Part shown: positions 9,993 through 20,290 of the stretch, piece after piece | Layout: each line of letters starts with the position of its first letter | How positions within the stretch are numbered: position 1 is the stretch's first letter | Assembly (NCBI GenBank): GCA_001598975.1 | Contig: BBXU01002617.1 | Coordinates: forward strand, 1 to 23,375 | From: Parachlorella kessleri | Taxonomy: Eukaryota > Chlorophyta > Trebouxiophyceae > Chlorellales > Chlorellaceae | DNA: 23,375 nucleotides | Direction of reading: 5' to 3' | Made by a program: the position numbers and the translations under genes | Notes under the pieces: model-generated | The model's database searches: none | What the model was told of the DNA's origin: nothing | What the model saw: only the letters and a program-made list of their open reading frames with translations

Positions 9993-10413
9993 CAGCACTT
10001 TAGCAAAAACATTTCCTGGCGTGGCAGGGGGCTTGAGGCAGGACACTGCTGGAAGGCTTAGCCGGACTAGCCACTTTTGGGCGGCAGCAAAGGCTCTGCA
10101 GAGCGACCTGGTGGGAGCGCCGCATTGGGGGCAACACATTTCTGGTCCCTTGGATGTATATGTGTGTGGTGTGCACAACTCATGTCTTCCCTCCGGCCCT
10201 GACGCTTCACAGCACTGCAAATGAATGCTCTGGTAGGAACACGACGAACCAAGACTTCCAGCACTCAAAGATGACAGGCTCTGTGCAATGTGCCCACCTA
10301 GACTGTTGACCTGCACCCGTCCATGGGGGTTGTGGCACCGCTCCCAATCCGCTGAGGCACGAGCCAAGTACACTCATATTGGGAGCACTTATGCACCAGA
10401 GTTCAACTGGACA

Positions 10414-11162
10414 TCAGAACGCTCGCTGCCTTGTTATTACTTCCCACCACCTGCAGCAGGGGAGCAGGCCTAGCGGAGCTTGGTTCTGTGTGGTGCAGGA
10501 CAACAATAGTCAGAAATGCAGGCCCAAGCCCTGTGTAAGCCACAGCTTTACCCATGTTGCATAGACCCCTCCACGTGTGATCAAATCCTAGCAATCTCAC
10601 ACCATGGATGACTGCCTCTGAGGCATGCTGAGACCCAGCAAGCAATCGGTGAAACTCACATCTTGAAATCCCCCATGAGTGAATACAAGGGGTGCTTGAA
10701 GGTCGCCGGCTTGTTATGCTCGAAGAAGAAGTGGCCGACCTGTGCAAGCAACGGACACATGGGTCCCAAACAACTTGGCAGTGTTCCCAAAAAGCACCGC
10801 AGCATCACAGGCTTACTCAGGCTGACGTAATCCAGGCTTTCGTAGGTAGCAGCACCAACTGCTTGTTACCGTAGATCACAAGCAGCAGGTCGCTCCGCAT
10901 GTCATAAACAGCACTCTCAAAGTCACTAACTCACCCAGGCCATGCCATAGCCAACAAGCGGCACGGCCAGCAGCAGCTTGACTTGTGCGGTCCATGCTGC
11001 TGCCGCTGTTAAGGCCACGACGCAAGAGGTGCCTGCCAAGTGCAGCCGCCGGCAGGTGGTGTCCCTATGCTCCCCCAGGTAGAAAGGGTAGAAGCCTTCA
11101 AAGCTAGCGTAACCTTTTGCACTGAGAGGGACGCGGGCATACGTTGGGTTGCTCACTCCCAT
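10414..11162 (-). CDS. Mpo1-like / DUF962 protein (putative 2-hydroxy fatty acid dioxygenase)
   Basis: The family's yeast member Mpo1 is an Fe(II)-dependent dioxygenase that removes one carbon from 2-hydroxy fatty acids at the ER; the same role here is inferred. Exons (minus): 11162-10935, 10739-10660 and 10450-10414; introns are 195 and 209 nt and phases agree, giving 114 aa. Seen: YASFEGFYPFYLGEHRD followed by CRRLH (family motif with conserved His at residues 32 and 41), a hydrophobic stretch over residues 46-77 long enough for two membrane segments, then GHFFFEHNKPATFKHPLYS with the conserved HFFFE, GDFKM, and a short last exon WWEVITRQRAF before TGA. The length suits the short bacterial/plant-type members. 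The chosen ATG precedes the family core by 17 residues; the frame stays open above it to a GTG at 11189. The gene converges on makorin. Confidence 0.85.
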
Positions 11163-11298
11163 GCCGGTGTCCTGGAGTGTGACCACCACCGACTAAGCAA
11201 GGGTCGACAACCCCAGGAGAGGTTTCCCAGGAGGGGGGGGACGTAACACGGCGTTCGTATTCGCTCGGCTTCAAGGGTCAAGAACTCAGAGTGGTTGA

Positions 11299-11319
11299 CG
11301 AGCAGCTCCGAGCTGCTCG
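11299..11319. promoter_or_regulatory. Perfect 10-bp-arm inverted repeat upstream of the Mpo1-like gene
   Basis: Arms CGAGCAGCTC and GAGCTGCTCG flank a single central base. The repeat lies about 137 bases upstream of the Mpo1-like start codon on the minus strand. It could be a dimeric protein-binding site or a hairpin in the 5' UTR; no known motif is recognised. Confidence 0.4.
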
Positions 11320-12640
11320 ACAGCTCTGGACCACGCAGCTGGGTGGGGACCCCAGCTATTCTGTGCCACCAGGTGAACAGACGGAATCAACGATCACCTA
11401 GCAACCCTGCTACACGAACTAAACCCGGGCCAAGAACCTAAGACGGTCTGTCGGCGTGCGCAGCTGGCCAACACTCGCAAAGTGCCTCAAAGCCCCTGTG
11501 CAGGTACTCACAAGGTAGAAATGCATGTTGCAATGCATTTTAGGTAATCCTGACTGCCAGCGTGGACGCCAGCATGGAACTCATGAGGCGCCCTGGCGCT
11601 CAACATGTGGTCAACTCATCAGAGCGGGCGGTGTCAACGCATCAGAGCAAGGAATGTCACCATCACAGGACGGATACCATGGCAAGTGGCCATAGCCAAC
11701 ACTCTTGGTAGGGTTGAAGGGGGGTTTATGTTACAGTGCCAGGACGGCATGTTCCGCTCAGCTGTGAAAATAGAGGCGAGCCCAACAGGCTGCCAGTAAC
11801 TAGTGCCACTCGGCCACAAATGAAATGCCTTGGAAGTACGTCAAGCAAACCAGGGGTCCTCGCAATTGCTAGTAGACCAGCGGGTCAAGCAGTGCACGCA
11901 AGTATGTGAAGCAGTGCAAAACATCATACAGCAACTCACCATCGGTCAAAACACAATGTAGGTTGACAAGGCAAAGACAAGCGTGGGAAAGAACTCCCAG
12001 TAAGGTGGATGCTGTCCGGCATCACAGCCGGGACAGCGACTGGTACCACTAGGTACAGTTGTTGCAGTCTGCACATGGATGAAGTGCAGGGCAGCACGCT
12101 ACAACAGCCGGAAGACCTCCTAGCTACGCCAATACGCCAATAAACATCAGTGCCAAGCACACAATACCACGCTTTTATCGAAGGGCTGCCACGCTAGGGG
12201 CCAAAGACGGAGGTTGCAGCCTGACCAACACTCCTACATGGAGACGCATCTGCGCTGAGGAAGGTTTATCAAAAGAATGTAGAAAAGAATTGGATTGTGT
12301 GACACTCTAGCCACCTGCAGCCACACATACTGCCGCCACTGCACTGGCTGTTGGAGTTTGACCCCCACACCTCCTGGCCATGCACAGCCAAGGTCCATAT
12401 CCATACCACAGTTGAAGGAGGGCAGAAGGAAAACAATGACCCGCACCTATATCACCAGGTTTGCAAGATGCTGTGGTAATGAAGTGTAGAAATCGGACCT
12501 AAATACTAGGTAAAGCCACGACCAAGCAACAGTGAAGGTTGAGCGGATGCCACCGGCTCAAATAGTAATAAGGAGCGGCAATGCCTCCCGTAAGCGAGCT
12601 CGTCCACTGGGCCACACTCTATCCATGCACAGGCATGCCA
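11320..12640. other. Spacer between Mpo1-like gene and first RWP-RK-like gene
   Basis: No exon with family-like sequence or a good splice context was seen on either strand. It should hold the 5' flank of the Mpo1-like gene and the 3' UTR of the RWP-RK-like gene. A minus-strand TGTAA (plus 11731-11735) lies about 900 nt past the stop of the latter and is the only such motif noticed there, so it is a weak candidate for its polyadenylation signal. Confidence 0.4.
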
Positions 12641-12907
12641 TCACCAGTTCCTGTAGCTGCCACCCCGCAGCTGCTGCTGGGTGGCCACCCAGTGGCGCTG
12701 CTGTGCCAGCAAGTCAGCGAGGTGCATCAGATCCTCCCGCCGGTGTAGCAGCTCCACCACCAACCTTGCTGGCGGCTCAGCAGGCGCAGCAGCATACCCA
12801 TCGCCCGCGCCAGGGTTTTGGCCAGGGTAGTGATCAGAGCTGTGGCGCCCCGGCCACCATGTAGGGGACGCCCAGCCAGCCTCTTCAGCCCTGCTGTGAC
12901 CGGGCAT

Positions 12908-12961
<54 letters not shown>

Positions 12962-14985
12962 TGCAGCTGTGCCTGGCTGCCCTCTACCCATGCTGGCCAG
13001 CGCCTGAGCCAGGAGGGGGTTGAATCTCGAGCCAGCAGGGCCCAGCGAGACTTGAGCAGGCGCCAGTGAGACTTGGGCCGGGCAGATGCGGGGGGTGTTC
13101 ACCGTGTCCAGCAGGGAACCGGCCCCACCGCTCATGCCAGCGCTGATCATAGCAGACAGGCGCACTGTGGGACTGCTCAGGTAGCTTGGCAGCAGGGAGT
13201 GCACTCCGGCAGGAGCGACGCCATGCTGCTGCTGTCCTGACCATGCCGGTGGCTGCGCAGAGTTCCACCTCTGCAAGTGGTGCTGGCCAGCAGGAGCACT
13301 CGTAGAGCAACCAGCCTGCGCCAGCAGACCATCAAATGGGCCGGGCAGGTGGTGCTCGGGTGGCAAGGCAGTGGCGCCGGAGGCCGCAGCTGTACCTGCT
13401 GCTGCAAGGGGCGAGCCTGTGGTGGCGAAGGGGTTGGGAGGCAGGACAGTGTAGCTGCTGCTGGGGGTAACGACCTCGCGCAGCGTCCCCAGCACCTGTG
13501 CTGCCAGCTGGGGGTCAGTCCTCACTCCCTGCAGGCAGTCCGAAACCGGAACTCAACCAGGTGCGCCTGGGAAGAGTGCAACCATCGCAAGCAAGTCAAG
13601 CACCAAATTTGGTTATGCATCAGCTGGAGAGGCTAGAGCATACAACCTGCTGGGTCAGCTGCGCTATCTCGGCATCAGCAGTTAGCACAAAGGGTGGCAG
13701 CTACCAGCGTTGGCACGCACGACAGTGAAGCTCCCTTCTTGGGGTCGTGACTGTAGGCCGCCTTCGTACCTCTGCCAGAGCCGATATGGTAGTAGCGAGG
13801 TGCTGCCTGTAGCTTGGGAGAGGGCCTGCAGCCTGCTTGGTCCCCTCAGGCACAAGCCTCAGGGGCTTGGGCATGTTCTCAGCAACTTCCACCATGGGCA
13901 GCCTGCAGCAGCACAGTCATCACCAAACACTTACTCAGTGTGCCTCCCGGGTGCCCTCTTTTGTCCATGTCACAAGCAACATAGGCCAGACGGCATTGCA
14001 ATTTGAGCTGACACGCAGCTGGAAACAGAGGCTGCTCCCTTCCCTCCCATGCATGCCAGCAGGTGCTTGTGGCGGCAACCTGCCACCCTCCCAAACAAAG
14101 CTAGCAGACAGCCCACCTGCCAGTCGGCCTCGTCAGGCTCCCCACTCTGGTGAAAGCCGAGTCGGCTGATGGGAGCGTCGTGAGCCCTCCAACAGCGCTA
14201 GCCTGGCCCCCGGCCGCCCTGGCATCCCCGCTGCCCTGCACTGCTGCCAGCAGCACGGCAAGGCGGCTTTCCAGGGACTGCCCCTCCCCTGCCTCCTGCA
14301 CGGCTGCTGGCCGCAGGCGGAGTGCGGGGCTGGCCAACGGCTTGTTCAGGTGCTTTCTTGCAAAGGACTCGTCGTCGCTTGTACCGGCGGTACGCTCACT
14401 GGAGGCTGTATTGGGTGCGCTGCTGCTCCTGGAGGACGGGCCCTGCAAGCAGGCAGGCAGGCACAGTGGCCGCATGAGCTGCTTTTCCAGAGGTAACAAC
14501 CACCTGGGTAGTGCTGGCGTGCCAAAGGTGAGCCTGCAAGGGCAACCCTTAACCCTGGGGGCAGGTGGTGGCGAACTGTGCTCACCTGGTCGCTCCTGCG
14601 CTGCTCTGCCTCTAGCCTGAAGCAGGGCTTCATGTAGGGCCACATGTTGAGGCCTTCCCTCCTGCACACCCGCTTAAACACCTGCACATACAACAAAGGA
14701 CGGTGACGACCACCGTGATCGGCGGAGCATGGCAACGTCTGAAGCTTAGCAAGAGGCGGGCCGGAAGGGAAGTGGAAGGAACCTGCCGGCGGAAGGTGCG
14801 GCAACGAAACATGACCGGGTGCGTCCGGGAGCTTGACTTACCGTGATGCCAAGGCCCAGCGCCTTCGCAGCTTGATGGCTGGGCAGGTGAGTCAGCAAGA
14901 GCAGCTCCTTGCGAGTGATGTCTTGCACGTAGACGCCACTCTTGCAAGGTTTCCTGTTGGTCCGCTTCCTTTGGGCTATATCCAT
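12641..14985 (-). CDS. RWP-RK-like transcription factor, paralogue A
   Basis: Predicted nuclear DNA-binding protein of the plant/algal RWP-RK class, which includes nitrogen and gametogenesis regulators; the target is unknown. Coding exons (minus): 14985-14842, 14681-14586, 14442-14117, 13902-13770 and 13528-12641; phases 0, 0, 2, 0; 528 aa. The domain spans residues about 20-70: HLPSHQAAKALGLGIT, then VFKRVCRREGLNMWPYMK. Helix spacing fits RWP-RK, but the signature reads M-W-P-Y-M-K, so the first Arg and the Arg of the final RK pair are lost. The rest is Ser/Ala/Gln-rich, with about 22 consecutive Ala near residue 420 and a C-terminal segment LLAQQRHWVATQQQLRGG shared with paralogue B. A non-coding 5' exon is likely (donor at 15190/15189, acceptor before 14994). 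The frame stays open upstream of the ATG, so a longer N terminus is possible. Confidence 0.8.
12908..12961. repeat. (AGC)18 trinucleotide repeat encoding poly-Ala in paralogue A
   Basis: Eighteen uninterrupted AGC units. In the gene's minus-strand frame they read as GCT and give most of a 22-residue Ala run. Uninterrupted repeats of this kind usually vary in length between strains. Confidence 0.95.
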
Positions 14986-14994
14986 GGCTGTTCC

Positions 14995-15189
14995 CTGCAG
15001 GTATTGAAGGGAGTTGTACAACATAGGGCTGCTATTAGCTTCGATCAGCCCGCCTCCGAAGGTTTTGGGGTCAGCTTGCGCCTCGTTGTTAGTACCGCAC
15101 CCGCCATATTTGGTCGCGACTTCGCTCGCTATGCGGCTTTCCGACACAAGGCTCCAAGCTTGGTGCTGCATGTTTCGCCTTGCGCTTAC
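14995..15189 (-). other. Probable 5' UTR intron of RWP-RK-like paralogue A
   Basis: On the minus strand a strong donor TTCTTG|GTAAGC (15190/15189) pairs with an acceptor ACCTGCAG|GGAACAGCC just above the ATG at 14985. The upstream exon has no in-frame ATG back to about 15336, so it is probably untranslated. The intron would be 195 nt. Confidence 0.5.
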
Positions 15190-16084
15190 CAAGAATATGC
15201 TCTCCGACAACTCAATAGCGTGGGCAGCTCTTCCATACCAACCGGCAGCCCTGCAGGACAAAAAGGGTCGATGGGCCGCGGGGGTCCTGTGCCAGCTAGG
15301 ATTCGATCGGCATATAAAGGGTTGACCCGGGTTCACCGTGGTGGCTGAGCCAGTGCAAGCTTGTTTTACCCGTGCGTGCCTTGTGACCTCATTCGAAGCC
15401 AGTAGGACCGGACCTGTCGCAGTCTGAGGTTTCTGTTTAACAGTTAATTCGTCGCGAAACTGTACTTAGCATCAAGGTCCCTGGAGGACTTGTCCTCATG
15501 CCTTGCAGCCCTAGAGTTTTGGCTGCAAGCTATTGACAACTGATGATGAGCTGGCAGCTAGATGCCGGTCTGGGCTCCGTACACCTCGCCTCCATACCTC
15601 CTGCTGGAGTGCTCTCTCATACGCGCCTCAGCAGGACGGGTGTGGGGAGCCCTAGCAACAGAGCAAGTAATGGCAGGAGGAGCACTGTTGAGGTATGGAG
15701 TCACTGAGTGTGATCCTTGGGTGTTGAAGCCAGGAAGGGAAGGATCGGTGCCTTGGGCGCAGCCTTGATACAGTCTTGTGAGGGGTCTGGAAGTGTGGGT
15801 AACCCCTTGCCCAGGTGGGGCTGGATGCAATGGTTGCCTGCCACTGGGCTCTCTGCAGACGCGAGGGGAGGTAGTACAACCGCAGTTGCGTATTCTGGTC
15901 TGTCAATAGAGTGGTGTCCTTCATATATGGCTGGTGGTGAGGCTGTGCACCCAGCGTATAGCTAGACGCACCAGCGGCAACGCAGAATGTCAAGGTATGG
16001 TCGGTGGTCTGGACAGCTGCCTGAGCTGGGGCAAGAGGCAAGGGCAAAGCGGGGCCTTGCCTTGCACCCTGCCTGTCTGCTATA

Positions 16085-16149
16085 AGCATGGGTGGCAGGT
16101 AGTGCGAACAGGGAGAGTGAGAGTGAGCTGGACTGACAGGGCTGGATGC
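16085..16149 (+). repeat. Dispersed repeat, copy B
   Basis: Shares AGCATGGGTGGCAGGTAGTG and GGACTGACAGGGCTGGATGC with copy A at 9865-9932. It has a GAGAGTGAGAGTGAG variant in the middle and lacks one GGACT unit. It forms an inverted pair with copy C about 340 bases away. Confidence 0.75.
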
Positions 16150-16210
16150 AGGATGTGCCTGAGTCTTGCCTGAGTGCTGATCCAGTAGGTCTCTCCCCGA
16201 TGTGTGCACT

Positions 16211-16285
16211 GCGGCAGGTAGTGTGGACAAAGGGGAGGTAGGGGAAGCCCGCTCTGACATTACTGGATGCAAGGTATACTCTGGG
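16211..16285 (+). repeat. Dispersed repeat, diverged copy B'
   Basis: A weaker match about 120 bases after copy B: GGCAGGTAGTGTGGACAAAG, then CTGACATTACTGGATGC and a TTTGCCTGG tail resembling the tail after copy B. It suggests an old tandem duplication of the unit. Confidence 0.4.
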
Positions 16286-16485
16286 TTTGCCTGGAGCTAC
16301 TTTTTACTTCCACAACTGTTACAAGCTGAGACATTTTGAACCCCACAAAAAGCTGGACAGCGAGGCCAAGAGTACCTGATGTACCAGGGGCAGGCGCAGC
16401 AAGGGAAGCAAGAGGAGTTTACATAGCCCACAAGACTGACGTCATGACCAACGTCAGACCCAGAAGCTCTTGATACAGAACATTA

Positions 16486-16548
16486 CAGCCCTGTCAGTCC
16501 AGTCCAGCCCAGCTTTGCTCCCTGTTCGCACTACCTGCCACCCATGCT
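16486..16548 (-). repeat. Dispersed repeat, copy C (inverted)
   Basis: The reverse complement begins AGCATGGGTGGCAGGTAGTG and ends GGACTGGACTGACAGGGCTG. It is closer to copy A than to B in its doubled GGACT unit, but like B it has GCGAACAGGGAG. It sits in opposite orientation to copy B. Confidence 0.75.
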
Positions 16549-17194
16549 AATGACAACCAAAGTCACTAAGCCCATCTGGGCACCAAAACATAGTGGCCTA
16601 TAGTACCAGGCGGTGAGCGAGAAGGGCTTTCAAGCAAGCACACCATGCACTCCAGCACCGCGGGAGAGACACCAGGACACTAAGCACTTGTTTCCTACTC
16701 ACATCCATTGCAGTCCAGGGGCAAGGCAGCCAGGAATATCAGCGTGGAAAGGATGGCAGGTGCAGGGTGTAAAAGAGGATCAGTGTGGTGCAGTGTGGGA
16801 GGTTAAACGAGGGAGCGGGGTCTGGTGGTGAGGAGAATGAATTTGGTGCTGTAGAGTAGGGTGAACTGTAGCGCAGAGCAACAGGCAAAAACAAATACAT
16901 GGTCCTCCAACGAATGTGACCAGCACCGGCTTGTAGACAGCAAGGACCACGGAACAATAAACACCTCTCCAACGTCCAACGTCGCGCCCAAGTGCGGAAT
17001 GCTTGTCCGGAAAAAGAGCAGATAGGGACATACGTGCAAACTAAAGCAATTTCATATAGAAGGTGGCTCCACGGCTCAGGGACACAAAGGTATCCTACAA
17101 GCGGGCTTCAGCCTTCCACGCCAGCCACAAACCCCCATAAAGCCGGTACGGCTGCATGTGACCACTTGCTGGGGCAGGCCTGGTGGGGCCGGTA

Positions 17195-20164
17195 CTAGGG
17201 CTCCCGCCCGGGCTTACCCGGCACTGAGGCTGGCGGCTGCCGGCCAAGCAGTGCCTGCAGCTGCTGCATCCTCACATAGTGCCGCTGCTCCTCCACCAGG
17301 CAGGCAAGCACCACGCGGTTCTTCTGCTCCTTGCCGGAGCGCCTGGGGACCACCGCAGCCTCTGCTGCTGCCGGCGCCACAGCCGGCTGCGGCCGGCGCG
17401 GCTGCCGCAGGGGGAGGCCCTGACCCGCTTCCTCTGCAGCTGCAGCTGCTGCAGCCAGGGCTAGCACTGTGGTCGCCAGTGGCTCTTGCGCAGCGTGAGG
17501 GCAATGACCAGGGGACACCCGGGCTGGCGCTGCTGACCAGCTGTGGAAAGGTGGCCTCCGGTGGCCACGCAGTGACTCGGCGTGCACCCTTGGCTCCTCC
17601 GGTTGTGACACCGCCGCATGCTGCAGCGGGCCCAGCTGGGGGCTGCCTGTCGCCACACCCAACATAGCGCTCTGCACGGCTGGCAGCTCAAGCGAGCCTG
17701 CTGCGGGTGCAGGCGGCACCAGGCGGTGCGGTGCCGGGGCTGCCGCTGGGAGGGGCGAGTTGGCTGAGTGTAGGAAGGGGGATGCCGGAACCTTGCAAGG
17801 CTGCATAGATGCCATGCGGGTTGCTTGTCGCAGCACAGCAGCAACAGCAGCTGCTGCAGCGCCAGCAGCACTGCCATTAGCCGTGGCAGGGCGTCCGTCA
17901 GCAACGGCGCTACCAGGGGAATCGCTTGTGACGTGCACGGCACTTGAGCGCTGCAGGGCTGCCAGCAGTAGCCCGGGGTCCTTGGCCAGCTCCTGCGGCA
18001 GGGGAGCGGGGCAGCCAAGTGAAGGCATCGGCATGTTCCCCACCTAAGGGCTGTCAATAACTGATGCCAGGGGATGAGTAGGGAGCGTGAATCACTGGAA
18101 GGCAGAAAACATGCAGGTGGCAAAATGTCCACCTAGCACTGACAGTCTTGGGAGTCTTGGTCAGCCGAAACGCCTGCTGGGGAATCCTGCAACAACAAGG
18201 AGGTAGCCATGCCATGCCAGTTCGATTCCCCTAGTCTCCATGCACAAGCAGGACATGCGACATCACAAGCCTTTCCCACTCAAACACACACCTTGGCGAT
18301 GCAGCTCAGGGGCTCAGCAAGTGCTGGCGCCCTAGCCAGACAAGCCTCCTCCAGCGTGTCAGCAGCCACATGCCTTGGTGCCAGGGTATCCCGTGCTGCA
18401 GGCTGAAAGGCCTGCCTGTGGGCCTGGGCATGTGCTGCATCTGTTTCTGACGGGGGGCACTGCCTGCAAGCAAGAATGAGGCCCAATTGATGAGTAAGCG
18501 CTTCGTGTGGTAACCCTGCCTGTCAAAATGGCTTGGACACAGCTCCTCGCACCAGGTACAGCGCCACTTGAGGGACTCACAGCAGCATGGTCAGGTGGCG
18601 GTAAGCTGTTAGATTAGACTAGACTAGGTTCAGCGCAACTCTCCTCTTCTTACCGTGCAGACAGGCTGTGTAACCAAGGCTCCATAACCCACCCCCCCAC
18701 CTGGTGCCCTGTGGTTCTTAAGGGCACAGCGCAAGGCACGGCTGCGGCTGTGCCTCGAGGCCTGGGCGTGTTTGTTGGTTAGTCATTACGCCATCGTGCT
18801 TTGCTCCCCTGCGCCATCCCACCCGCCCCCTGCCCCACTGCCGCGGCTCGTGCCAAGCGGTTCACTCGGCCGCACCTCACGCAAGACGCACCTTAGCGCA
18901 GCACCGCCCATGCAAGTCCGCGCAGACTCGCTGGACCAGCTCTCGTACAGCTTGCCAGGCGAGTGTGGCGACAGCTGCCCCTGGGTGCTGCTTCCCTTGA
19001 GGACTTCCAACAGGCGCTGGAGCCTGCAGGCTGCCCCCGGCTCGCCGGGCACAGGCCGGACAGGGGCCACATGGAGCGGACCCTGCCTGGGCGGTCCTGG
19101 CACCACGTCGCTTGAGGCGGCGCTGGCTTCACTGAGCTGCTCCCGTCGACAGGCCCTAGCCTCAGAGCCGCCACCACTGCTGCTACTGCTGCGTGGCCCA
19201 CGCCTCCACCCATCGGCCTGCAGCGGTGGCGTGGGATGAAAAAGGGGGCTCTACCTCTAATCGGGCCACGCCGCCGAAGCGGCAAGAACACATGGGGTGT
19301 CCACCTTTTCCAGATGGAGCAGCGTGGCCATATCCTTCCCAGCTGGAAATTGATTACTGGGAACCACCTAGGACAGACCGCACCCTGACAAGGTCTTACC
19401 TTGCCAGCCCCCTTGGCCTCCGTTCTGAAGCTTGGCTTGACATAGGGCCACTGCTGGATGCCCCTCTGGCGGCATAGCTTCTTGAACACCTGGAACAACA
19501 GTTGTGGAACGCAAAGTTGAGCCCAACAGTGCCTCAAGTCAGGGGTTGGAGGGTGGGGAGGGTAAGCACAAACAGGTGTGGCTGGGGGTACATCACGACC
19601 GTCCGGGAGCCCATAGGGAGGCTTTGCAGCTGCTCACACTAGCAACGCGTTAACTGAGAGCACCGCTGCTCACCAACGAAGGACTTGGCGGCAGAGCTGT
19701 TGTACTTACAGTGATGCCGACGCCCAGCGACCGAGCGGCCTGGTGAGAAGGGAGGTGCATGAGGCTCCTTAGCATATCGCGCGTTATGTCCGCCACGAAC
19801 ACCCCAGAGGCACAGCGCTTTTTATACGAGCGTCTGGGCGCCTCGTCACCCAGTGAGGGCGCCGGCCTTGGCATCTCGCAACGCCCGTTGTCCAGCTCCA
19901 TAGAGCCTGGATACGAATGGCTGAAGCTACACTGAGGTGGGAGAAGACGACAGCACATGATGGTACCAACCACGGCAGCATGGTACCGCAGCATATTGGG
20001 TTCGTCCATACCTCCGTACTGCTTTCATCTGCAGCCACGATCAAGACCGAGTGTTGCAGAACTTCGAGGCCATCGGGACGACGCCAATCTCTGCTCACCT
20101 TTGCTCTCTGACAGTTGGGAATTGCGTTGCCCAATAGGGATGGGGTTCCCACTATGTTGTCCAT
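17195..20164 (-). CDS. RWP-RK-like transcription factor, paralogue B
   Basis: Second predicted RWP-RK-class nuclear regulator, tandem to paralogue A. Exons (minus): 20164-20099, 19931-19710, 19489-19400, 19217-18892, 18463-18292 and 18043-17195; about 574 aa. The N-terminal exon gives MDNIVGTPSLLGNAIPNCQR. The domain spans about residues 55-118: HLPSHQAARSLGVGIT, then VFKKLCRQRGIQQWPYVK, so the signature is Q-W-P-Y-V-K. The 326-nt exon equals that of paralogue A in length and phase. After the domain come Ser/Gly-rich, Pro/Ala-rich and Gln-poor low-complexity regions, then a basic RSGKEQKNRVV and the C-terminal CLVEEQRHYVRMQQLQALLG, which matches the A motif. The last exon's acceptor (CCTTAG|GTG) is weaker than the others; CCGCAG|GAG further in is an in-phase alternative. 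An extra small exon near 18140-18190 cannot be excluded. Confidence 0.78.
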
Positions 20165-20166
20165 AC

Positions 20167-20190
20167 GAGTTCAGTCATGAGTTCAGTCAT
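20167..20190. repeat. Two tandem copies of a 12-bp unit upstream of paralogue B
   Basis: GAGTTCAGTCAT occurs twice in a row, ending two bases above the start codon region of paralogue B (ATG at 20164, minus). It lies in the 5' UTR or core promoter. No known binding motif is assigned. Confidence 0.6.
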
Positions 20191-20290
20191 GTCAAGTGAG
20201 TCCAAGGAAGCTCCACCCATACCAGTATCCTCCGGTCCTGGAGTGATTGCAATTGCAGTTGCCACTGCCAACCCGCAGTTTTCAACTCAC

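Larger units (their letters stand above)
15340..17194. other. Spacer between the two RWP-RK-like paralogues
   Basis: About 1.85 kb without convincing exons on either strand. It contains three members of the dispersed repeat (see separate entries). Minus-strand TGTAA motifs at 16419-16423 and 16483-16487 lie about 710-775 nt past the stop of paralogue B and could end its transcript. The rest appears to be unstructured spacer plus the promoter of paralogue A. Confidence 0.45.

Noticed and set aside
12818..13069. Plus-strand poly-Ser frame over the AGC repeat
   Set aside because: Antisense to the last exon of RWP-RK-like paralogue A, which is supported by intron phases and paralogy.
18893..19537. 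Read-through frame after the WPY exon of paralogue B
   Set aside because: It runs through a good donor (GGCAAG|GTAAG) into Trp/Arg/Cys-rich translation; the spliced phase-0 exon 19217-18892 in another frame has Ser-rich composition and the same length as its paralogue.
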